34,096 nt of DNA from an uncultured Polaribacter sp. (GTDB taxonomy: Bacteria; Bacteroidota; Bacteroidia; Flavobacteriales; Flavobacteriaceae): NCBI RefSeq assembly GCF_947501385.1, contig NZ_CANMVP010000037.1:1-34096 (forward strand). The letters run 5' to 3'. Both the position numbers and the translations under genes were made by a program. The notes under the pieces were generated by a model. The model did not search any database. It worked only from the letters and a program-made list of their open reading frames with translations, and was not told the origin of the DNA. Of this stretch, positions 21,601-33,600 are shown in pieces (position 1 is the first letter of the stretch; each line of letters begins with the position of its first letter).

Positions 21601-24600
21601 TAACGATACAGATGTAGATGGTGATGTTTTAACAGTAACTAGTTTTAGAGTTAATGAAACAACATATACTTCTGGAACAACAATTACTCTTGACGAAGGT
21701 GTCTTAACCATCAATGCAGATGGAGGTTATATTTTTGTGCCAGCAAATAATTTTAATGGGCAGGTACCACAAATATCGTACACTATCACAGATGGAGACA
21801 ATACATCGAATAGCACATTAGATATAAAAGTCAATGCAATCAATGACGCTCCAACAGCTGTGGTAGATCAGAAATCTACGATTGAAGACACCCAATTAAA
21901 TGTCAATGCAACTAATGGTGTTTTAAGCAATGATTCAGATGTTGATAATGAACTAAAAACAGTTGGAGAGAAAGACGTGATAACTGTAAATAGATTCACA
22001 ATTAATGGAGTAAATTATAATGTAGGTGCAACGGCAAGTATTGCAGAAGGAACTCTCAAATTAAACGCTGACGGAAGTTATATTTTTACACCAAAATTAA
22101 ACTTCTTTGGAATTGTTCAAGACATCAACTATAGAATTACAGATGGTTTATTAACAGCGTCAGCAATTCTAAAAATCACAGTTACTGCTACTAATGATGC
22201 ACCAATAGCGAATTCAAATACAAATTCAACAAAAGAAGATGTAGCTCTTGAAGTTGGTCCAGGTGATGGGTTGTTAGCGGATGACACAGATGTAGAAAAC
22301 AATCCATTAACGGTAACTCAATTCACCATAAATGGGACTACATATACAGCAGGATCAACAGTTACGATAGCAGCAGGTGTTATAGTAATCAATACAGACG
22401 GGAGTTACACATTTACCCCTAAATTAAATTTTAATGGTATTGTGCCACAAATAAGTTATACAATTTCAGATGGTGTTAACACGGCGAATAGTACGCTAAA
22501 CTTAACAGTACAAAAAGTAAATGATGCACCTGTCGCAAATGCAGATACCAACTTCACAAACGAAGACACGAACTTATCAGTTGCAGTAACAGATGAAAAA
22601 GCATTGTTAAAAAACGATGTAGATGTGGATGGTGATATGTTAACCATATCTGGGTTTGCTGTAAATGGAACTTCATACTTAGCAGGAGAAACAGCGAGTC
22701 TTACAGAAGGAAGTTTAAAAGTAAACTCAAATGGTAGTTATACGTTTATTCCAGCAACAAATTTTAACGGAATTTTCCCTGTAGCAACTTACACTGTTAC
22801 CGATGGTATAGACCCAGTAACAAGTACCTTAACTATTACAGTTAATCCAATTAATGACGCACCAACAGTAGTTGCTGAGGTAAACGATGTAGATGAAGAC
22901 AATCCTTTAACAGTAGCTGCTGCAGATGGATTATTAATGAACGCTTCGGACATAGATGGAGATACGCTTTCAGTATCTGAATTTTCAGTAAACGGAACTA
23001 CATATACTAAAGGGACAACTGTAACTTTAACTTCAGGGACTTTAACCATAAATTCTGACGGTAGTTATACTTTTGTTCCAGCAACAGACTTTAACGGAAT
23101 TGTTCCAACAATTACTTACACTGTTACAGATGGTAATAACTCATCAAGCGCTACATTAAAAATAACGGTTAATCCAATAAACGATAATCCTGTAGCACAA
23201 GATGAAAGTGTTTCTACAGACCCACTAACTCCGGTTGCAATACCAGTTTTAAGTAACGATTCAGATATAGATAAAGACCCACTTACAGTTAGCAATATAA
23301 CAGTAGCACCAACAAAAGGTACTGCAGTAGTAAATGCAAACGGTACTATTACTTATACACCTCAATCTGGGTTTAACAATGGTACAGATACTTTTACCTA
23401 TGAAATTTCTGATGGAAAAGGAGGTACAGATACCGCAGTAGTAACAATTGCTGTTCCTCAATCTGCTTTTTCTCCAATAGCGAATAGCGATAGTGGAAAT
23501 ACAAACGAGGAAATCAAATTAGAAGTGAACGCAGCAAATGGTGTTTTAAGTAACGATACAGACGGTAACTTAGATGCAATTACTGTTGTGAGTTATACCG
23601 TAAATGGGGGAACATTTAATGCAGGAACTTCAACAACAATAAATGGGGGAACCTTTGTGTTAAATTCTGGTGGAGATTATTCATATACACCTGCAATCAA
23701 TTACAACGGAACCTTACCTACCATTACCTACACAATTACAGATAGCACAGGTACGCCAAATGCATCAAGCACACTAATTATAATAGTTGAGCCAATTAAC
23801 GATGCGCCAGTGGCTAACCCAGATGTAGCTTCTGTAGATGAAGATACTTCTTTAGTTGTCAATGAAGCAAACGGAATAATAAAAAATAATGATATAGATA
23901 TCGATGGTGATGTACTATCAATTACACAACTTTTAATAGGAACTACAACTTATGCCACAGGTACTGCAATCAATTTAGATGAAGGGACTTTAAATGTTCA
24001 AAGTGATGGTAGTTATTCTTTTACTCCTTCACCAGATTTCAATGGTATTGTACCAACAATAACATACACCTTAACAGATGCTATAGAAGAAGTAACGAGT
24101 ACTTTAATAATAACTGTTAATAGTATAAATGATGCACCAGTAGCTATAGACGATTTGAATAATACAATTCAAGAAGATAATCCAATAACGATTGCAACTA
24201 TTGGAGCTAATGATACAGATGATGGTGCAGTAGCCCCAGCAACTATAATTTTAATAGACCCAAGTAACTTCTCAAACACAGGTCAAACTGGTGCGCCTTT
24301 GGTAATTGATAAAGTGGGAACCTATACTGTTGATAATTTAGGAAATGTAACCTTTACACCAGTACTCAACTTTAATGGCACAGCGGATATTAATTATACA
24401 ATACAAGATGATGATGGTACAACACCATTAACCTCTAACATGGCAAAGATTGGAATTACAGTCACAGCTGTGAACGACATTCCAGTAGTAGCATCAGAAA
24501 CAACAACAACTGCAGAAGACACGCAGTTAGATGTCGATGCTACAAATGGATTATTGAGTAATGATTCAGATGTAGACGCAGATCCATTAACCATCATGAA

Positions 24601-27600
24601 ATTTGAAATTAATGGGTCTTCATATACAGCAGGAGCTGTTGCCAATCTTACAGAGGGGACTTTAAAAATTAGTGCAGATGGTAGTTATATATTTACTCCA
24701 GCACCTAACTTTAATGGTTTTGTGCCTCAGGTAATGTATACGGTATCAGATGGGACGGCTAAAGTAACAGGCACTTTAGATATTGAAGTGACTGCCGTAA
24801 ACGACAGTCCAGTAGCGGTGGCAGATGTCAATTCAACGAATGAAGACACTCAATTAATAGTATCCGCAACGAACGGCTTATTAAAGTTTGATACAGATGT
24901 AGAAGGTGATGATTTAACAGTTACTGCGATAGCTATTCCAGGGGTAACCAATCCACAAATAAACACAGACATAACGATAAGCGAAGGTGTAATTAGAATA
25001 AATACCGATGGTAGTTATGTGTTTACTCCTGCAGCTAATTATAATGGAGCAATTCCAGTAATTACATATACAATTAGTGATGGTAAAGGAGGTACGGCAA
25101 GTAGCACTTTAACACTAACCGTGAAACCAATCAACGATGCGCCAGTAGCTAAAGTAGATATGGGTACAACAGATGAAGATACTGTATTAGACGTAGATGC
25201 TGCGGCTGGATTATTGGCCAACGATACAGATGCAGAGAATAATCTGTTGTCTGTAACTCAATTTACCATAAATGGAATAACATACCCAGCAGGAACTACA
25301 GTAAATTTAACAGGCAAAGGAACAATTACTATCAATTCTGAAGGGAGTTATACATTTACTCCAGCACTGAATTATAATGGACCTATCCCTCAAATAAGCT
25401 ATACGGTTACAGACGGGACAAATACCTCTACAAGTACTTTAGACATTGCAATAACCTCGGTAAATGACAACCCAGTAGCAAACGCAGATGTGAACTCAAC
25501 GAATGAAGATACTCCACTAACGGTATCTGCTACCAACGGTTTATTAAATAATGATACCGATGTAGAAGGCGATAATTTAACGGTTACTGCGATAGCTATT
25601 CCAGGAGCCATTTTACCTTCTATAAACACAGATATTACAATAGACGAAGGTGTAATTAGAATAAATGCTGATGGAAGTTATGTCTTTACACCAGCAGCGA
25701 ACTACAATGAAGCGGTTCCAGTAATTACTTATTCCATAAGTGATGGTAATGGAGGCACAGCAAATAGCACGTTAACGTTAACAATAAAACCAATTAATGA
25801 TGCACCTGTGGCAAACTTGGATGAGAATTCTACAGCAGAAGACACGGTACTAGATGTACTTGCTACAGATGGTTTATTGTCTAACGATACGGATATCGAA
25901 AACAATTTGTTATCGGTAACAGCATTTACGGTTAATGGAATAACGCATTCTTCAGGAGACACTGCCAATTTAACAGAAGGTGTTTTGCGTATTAAAGCAG
26001 ATGGTAGCTATAAGTTTACCCCAGCTTTAAACTATTTTGGCCCTATTCCTCAGGTTACCTATAGAATAAGTGACGGAACAAATACCGCGACAAGTACCTT
26101 AGATATTACAGTAACTGCGGTAAATGACAATCCAGTAGCAGTAAAAGATGTTAATTCAACGAATGAAGATACCCCATTAACAGTTTCTGCTACCAACGGT
26201 TTATTAAGTAATGATACTGATGTAGAAGGCGATGATTTAACAGTTACTGCGATAGCTATTCCAGGAGTAACCAATCCACAAATAAACACAGACATTACAA
26301 TAGACGAAGGTGTAATTAGAATAAATGCAGATGGTAGTTATGTATTTACACCAGCGGAGAATTACAACGAAGCGGTTCCAGTGATTACCTATTCAATTAG
26401 TGACGGTAAAGGAGGCAGTGCAAGTAGTACTTTGACATTAACAATAAAACCAATCAATGATGCACCCTTAGCAAAATTGGATGAAGGGACAACAGATGAG
26501 GATACGGTACTAATTGTAGATGCAACAGCAGGTTTATTGTCCAATGATACCGATACAGAGAATAATTTATTATCTGTAACCACATTTGCGGTTGATGGAA
26601 CTACCTATTCATCAGGAGATACAGCAAATTTAACAGAAGGTGTTTTGCGTATTAAGGCAGATGGTAGCTATAGGTTTACCCCAGCATCAAACTATTTTGG
26701 CCCTGTTCCTCAGGTTACCTACAGAGTAAGTGATGGAACAAATACCGCGACAAGCACTTTAGACATTACAGTAACTGCGGTAAATGACAATCCAGTAGCA
26801 GTAGCAGATGTGAATTCAACAAATGAAGATACTCCATTAACAGTATCAGCTGCAGAAGGCTTATTAAAGTTTGATACTGATGTAGAAGGTGATGATTTAA
26901 CGGTTACTGCAATAGCAATTCCAGGCGTAACTAACCCACAAGTAGGTGTAGACATTACGATAGATGAAGGTGTAATTAGAATAAATGCTGATGGTAGTTA
27001 CGTGTTTACTCCAGCGGCTAATTATAATGGCGACTTGCCAGTTATTACATACACAATTAGTGATGGTAATGGAGGTACAGCAAGTAGCACGTTAAGTATT
27101 ACAGTAATACCAGTTAATGATTCACCGGTTTCGATGCCTGATGAAATTGATGTTGATGAAGATACACCACTAAATATAGACGCTGCAAATGGGATATTGG
27201 CAAATGATGTAGATCCAGATGGAGACCCAATCACGTTAAGTGAATTTACGGTTGGCGGGGTAACGTATCCAGCGGGTACTGTTGTAACATTACCAGAAGG
27301 AACTTTACAAATTAATTCAGATGGTAGTTATGTATTTACGCCAACAGAAAACTTTAGTGGAACATTACCGACGGTATATACTGCTACAGATAATTCAAAT
27401 TTATCTAATAGCACACTAACAATAACGGTAAACCCAGTTAATGATCAACCAGTCGCTACGGATGATATTGCGGCAACAGATCCTGGAGTTTCAGTAATTA
27501 TTCGAGTATTACCAAATGATTCAGATGTAGATGGAGATACTCTTACCGTAAGTTCAATTATTACGCAGCCAACAAACGGAACTGTACAAATAAATGGAGA

Positions 27601-30600
27601 TGGAACAATTACATATACACCTAATAGTAGCTTTAACAGCGGGTCGGATACCTTTGTTTATCAGGTCTGTGATGGAGATGGTTTATGTGATACGGCTATA
27701 GTTACCGTAAGTGTTCCTAAATCATTATTTCCACCAATGGCGAATTCAGATACCAATTTTATTACTGAAGACACTACATTAACAGTAAATGCTACAAATG
27801 GACTATTAAGTAATGATACTGATCCAAACGCAGGAGATACGCTGACAATAACTAAGTTCCAAATTAAGGGTGTTAATTATAATGCTGGAGACACAGTAAG
27901 TCTTACAGAAGGAATGATAACCATTAACGCTGATGGTAGTTATGTGTTTATTCCTACAACAAATTATAATGGTGCAGTACCAGTTATTAATTATACCATT
28001 TCAGATGGCACAACTACTGCTACTTCTACAAACACATTCAATATACAAGTTAGTTCGGTTAACGATGCACCTGTATTGAACCCAGATACCAATTCAACAC
28101 AAGAAGATACTCCTTTGAATCTAAATGCAGCCAATGGATTATTGTCTAATGATAGTGATGCGGACGGAACTACATTACCGATAACTAAATTTGAAATTAA
28201 CGGAATAACATATTCTGCTGGCGAAACAGCAATCTTTACCGAAGGAACGTTAACCATTAATGGCGACGGTAGCTATGTGTTTAATCCAGCACAAGATTAT
28301 ATTGGTACAGTACCACAAGTAACCTATACTGTTTTTGACGGTGTTGTTAGTGTAACGAGCACCTTAGATTTAACCGTAACTGGAGTTAATGATGCACCAG
28401 TAGCCGTAAATGATCCAGGAAATGTAACCAACGAAGATACAGCGATAACGATTACAACAATTACAGCAAATGATACCGATGACGGAAGCGTAGATGCAAG
28501 TACAATCATATTAATAGATCCAAACGATGACTTTAATAGAGGTAATTCAAACACTCCGTTAGTAATTTCAGGAGTTGGTACATATACTGTTGATACCTTA
28601 GGAAATGTAACATTTATCCCTGTGGCAAACTATAATGGTCCAGCCAATGTAGACTATACAGTAAAAGATAATGAAGGTGCATTGACAGACAATGTGGCTA
28701 CAATAGCAATTACGGTTATTCCAGTAAATGATGCACCAGTAGCGGTTGCAAAAACCAACTTAACACAAGAAGATACTTTATTAACTGTAAATGCAGCAAA
28801 CGGATTATTATCAGATGCATCAGATGTAGAAGGCACGCCATTAACTGTAACTGGCTTTACTGTTGGAGGCACAACCTATCCAATAGGAACAGCAGTAGCT
28901 TTAGCAGAAGGTGTATTGACGATTAATTCAGATGGTAGTTATACATTCAATCCTGCATTAGACTTTACAGGTTCAGTACCACAAGTAAGTTTTACAGTAA
29001 GTGACGGTACGTTAACGACCACAAGTACTTTAGATCTTACGGTAACGGGTATCAACGATGCACCAGTAGCCGTTACCGATTCAGGAAATACAACGAATGA
29101 GGACACCGCGGTAACGATTCCAACAATCACAGCAAATGATTCGGATGACACCGCAGTAGACGCAAGCACTATTACTTTGATTGATCCTGATGACGCAACA
29201 AATACAGGTAATTCAACAACACCATTGGTAATTCCAGGAGTTGGTACATATACTGTTGATGCTTTAGGAAATGTAACCTTTACTCCTCTAGCGAACTATA
29301 ACGGCCCAGCCAATGTAGAGTATACGGTAAAAGATAATGAAGGAGTATTGTCTAATGTGGCTACAATAGCAATTTCTGTTATTCCAGTAAATGATGCACC
29401 AGTAGCGGTTGCAAAAATCAATTCAACACAAGAAGATACTTTATTAACTGTAAATGCAACAAATGGTTTATTGTCAGGTGCATCAGATGTAGAAGGCACT
29501 CCATTAACAGTAACTGGCTTCACTATTGAAGGAACAACTTATCCAATAGGAACAGCAGTGACAATAGCAGAAGGGGTATTAACAATTAATTCAGATGGTA
29601 GTTATACATTCAATCCTGCATTAGACTTTACAGGTTCAGTACCACAAGTCAGTTATACAGTGAGTGATGGTGCACTAAACACAACTAATACTTTAGATCT
29701 TACGGTAACGGGTATCAACGATGCACCAGTAGCCGTTAACGATTCAGGAAATATAACGAATGAGGACACCGCGGTAACGATTCCAACAATCACAGCAAAT
29801 GATTCGGATGACACCGCAGTAGACGCAAGCACTATTACTTTGATTGATTCTGATGATGCAACAAATACAGGTAATTCAACAACACCATTGGTAATTCCAG
29901 GAGTTGGTACATATACTGTTGATGCTTTAGGAAATGTAACCTTTAGCCCTCTAGCGAATTATAACGGCCCAGCCAATGTAGAGTATACGGTAAAAGATAA
30001 TGAAGGAGTATTGTCTAATGTGGCTACAATAGCAATTACGGTGACTTCAGTAAATGATGTTCCAGTTGCAGTTGCAGATACAAACACCATACAAGAGGAT
30101 ACTTTATTGAGTGTAAATGCCACAAATGGATTATTAAAGAATGATACAGATGCTGACGGTACACCATTAACATTGTTAGAGTTTACAGTCAACGGAACTA
30201 GCTACCCAGCCGGAACCACTGTAACCTTAACAGAAGGCGTATTGACAATTAATTCTGATGGTAGTTACACATTTAATCCGGCACTAGATTACACAGGAGC
30301 AGTGCCACAAATAACATACGTTGTTAGTGACGGTGTTGATAATGCAACATCATCATTAGATATTACTGTAACTGAGCAGAATGATGCACCAGTTGCCGTG
30401 AACGATGTTTCATCAACTGTACAAAACGTAGCTGTCACTTTACCAACAATCACTGGTAACGATAGCGATATAGACGGAACAGTAGATGCAAGTACAATTA
30501 CTTTAATTGACCCGAATAATGCGTCAAATACTGGTAATGCTACTACACCATTAACCATCATTAATGTAGGAACATATACAGTTGATGTAGCAGGTAATGT

Positions 30601-33600
30601 AACATTTACACCTGTAGCAACTTATACAGGTACAGTGGTTGTAAATTATACAGTTAAAGATAATTTAGGGCTAATCTCTAACGTGGCTTCAATAAGAATT
30701 ACAGTTTCACCAGATAATGACGGTGATGGGGTAGATGATGCTACAGATTTAGATGATGACAATGATGGTATTGCAGATGTCGCAGAAAATAATGGAGGCA
30801 ATCCATTAGGAGATATCGATAACGATGGAATTCTAAATTACTTAGACCCAGATACTATTGGTGTAGATGCGAATAATGATGGAGTAGATGATGCTTTTGA
30901 TAAAGATGGTGATGGAATTATTGACCAGTTTGATTTAGATAGTGATAACGATGGAATTTTAGATATTTTAGAAGCAGGTGGAGTTGACGCAAACGGAGAT
31001 GGAAAAGTAGATGGCTTTACAGATGCAGACAATGATGGGTTAGATGATGCAACGGCAACAACACCACTAGTGGTAGTTGATACAGATGGAGATGGTATTC
31101 CTAATTGTGTAGATATCGATTCAGATAATGATGGAATTATAGACAATATAGAATCTCAAAATTCATTAGCTTTTAATGCTGCCTCTGGAAAAGATACAGA
31201 TCAAGATGGTATTGATGATGCCTATGATGTGGATAACGGTGGTACACCAGTTACGCTTCTAAACTCAGATTCAGACACGCTACCTAATTATATAGATATT
31301 GATTCAGACAACGACGGTATTATTGACAATATAGAATGGCAAACAACACTGGGATATTTAGCTCCAGAAGCAGATACAGATGGTAATGGTTTGGCAGATA
31401 GTTATGAAACTGCACCAGGTTCTGGAATACCAATTGCTTTCCCATTAAATACAGATGGTGTTGACCCTCCAGATTATACAGACATTGATTCCGATGGAGA
31501 TGGTCTTTTAGACACTGTTGAAGCTTATGACACCGACGCAGATGGAATTGCAGAAACAGTAGCTTCTGGAAATGACACAGATAATGATGGGTTAGATGAT
31601 AATTTCGACCTAAACCCTAACGGACCAGCAGATCCTAAAGCAGCGTCGAATAATGATCAAGAGGTAACAAACTTCCCTAATGATCAAGATCCAAGTACGG
31701 CAGAAGTAGATTTTAGAGACAATGTAACCTTTGGAGTAGCAGTAGACACAGATGGAGACGGAATCAACGATAATGTGGATATTGATGATGATAATGATGG
31801 AATTTTAGATTATATAGAATCTTTAGGATTCCAACCATCAGGAAATCCAAATGATCCAAATTGTTTCTTCCCTAAAGTAAGTTTTAAAAACCCAACTTAT
31901 ATTACAGGAACAGGAACAGCAGGTTCTGGTTCTCTCGGAGCAAAATATCGTTTCGAAAATGTAGTAGACGTAACCGGTTTTGGTGGTACAGGTGGAATTT
32001 TAGATGCAATAATTGAAATTACAGACATTGTTGGAGGTGCAACTCTAATAACTATTGATAATTCAACGACAGGTAGTTCAGATGCATGGCAACCAGAATA
32101 CACGGTGCCAACACCAACAAATAATAAAGCAGAAATGGCGTTTAAAGTAGTATTGGTTAATGATAATACCAATACAATTTATAACATCAGTAGATTTAGC
32201 GGAGTTATTTATGATATTGACGGAGCAAATGCAAGAGAATCGGTAATTCTATCCAGACCAGGATTGTATGTAACAGATAGTCAAACGCTATTAAACGTAA
32301 CAGAAAATCCTGCAACAGGTTTAGTAACCTTCCAAGGACCTGATGATACCTATGCTGGAGTAGATTTGTCGCCAAGATTGGCAACGTTCTTCGGGTACTA
32401 CAACTCATCAGTATTTAATATTCGTTTCTCTGCAGAACTACTTTCAGCAACGTCAAATACAAATCTAGGTTCTGTATTATTCTCTGGATGTGCAATCAAC
32501 GGATTATTTGAAGGAAACACAACTTCTAATTCCCCGTCACAAACAAATGGAGCTTTTGAAAACTCTGGACCAGGAACTTTCCCTGTGTTTGTTGTAAATG
32601 ATGGTGTAGATAGTGATGGTGATGGTAGATCAGACGATAAAGATATTGATAGTGATAATGATGGAATACCAGATAACGTAGAAGCACAAACAACAGTAGG
32701 CTACATTATGCCGGGAACTGCAGATGCAGATATGGATGGTTTATTAGACGCTTATGACGCAGCTACAGGAGTTAATGAAAGCTTAGGGCTTAGTCCAACA
32801 GATTCAGATTCAGATAGACGTCCAGATTATTTAGAGACAGATTCAGATAATGATGGGTTAAGTGACACTAAAGAAGCTGGTTTTACTGCAGCAACGAACA
32901 ATAATGACGCAGATGTAGACGGACTCTTAGATGCTTATGATGATGTAAATACTTTAGGGGGACTAATTGACTCGAATGATGATCAGGATAATGGAGCATC
33001 AGATTTGCCAGATTTAGAAAATCCAGCTACAACTGAAGTTGATTATAGAGAATTCTTAGATTCAGACGGTGATGGTATAACAGATAGTGTTGATTTAGAT
33101 GATGATAATGATGGAATTCCAGATTCAGTAGAAGAAAATGGAGATCCAAACAGAGACACAGACAATGACGGAATCGTAGACAGGTTAGATTTAGATGCAG
33201 ATGGAGATGGTGTAAACGATGTTATTGAAGGGGGTCATGGTCAACTAGACGCAGATAATGATGGTAGAATTGATGGAGCAGATGTAGGTTCAGGAACGAA
33301 TGGTTTATTTGATGGAGTTGAAAATCCTGCAGATAGCGGAACGTTAAATTATACTCCGTTAGACACAGATAATGATGGTACACCAAACTTCCAAGACGTA
33401 GATGATGATGGAGATGGAATTGATACAAAAGATGAAGACGTTGTAACTGCAGATGGAAATCCGACTAACGATGATTCAGATGGAGATACTATTCCAAATT
33501 ACTTAGATACCGATGATGATAATGATGGAGTTCCAACGGAAGATGAAGACAACAATAACAATGGAGACTTTACAGATGATAATGAAGATAATGATAACAT

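Larger units (their letters stand above)
15152..30712 (+). repeat. Array of about 47 cadherin-like domains
   Basis: I counted 47 domain starts (ND-x-P-V or a variant) at a spacing of about 330 bases. The usual unit is NDAPVA, a D residue, EDTxLTV, GLLSNDTDVDGD, LTVT, GTxY, EGTLTINxDGSYTF, P, NG, VPxITYTxSDG, STLTITV. A second type has ANDTD, TIILIDP, NTG, TPLVI, GVGTYTVD and LGNVTFTP. These belong to the cadherin-like tandem-95 class. No frameshift or stop interrupts the array. It corresponds to residues 1837-7023. Confidence 0.9.

Noticed and set aside
15152..30712. Regular spacing of about 330 bases resembling a non-coding satellite or CRISPR-like array
   Set aside because: Units are whole codons, the frame is open throughout, and repeats are conserved at protein level; there are no short palindromic repeats with unique spacers.
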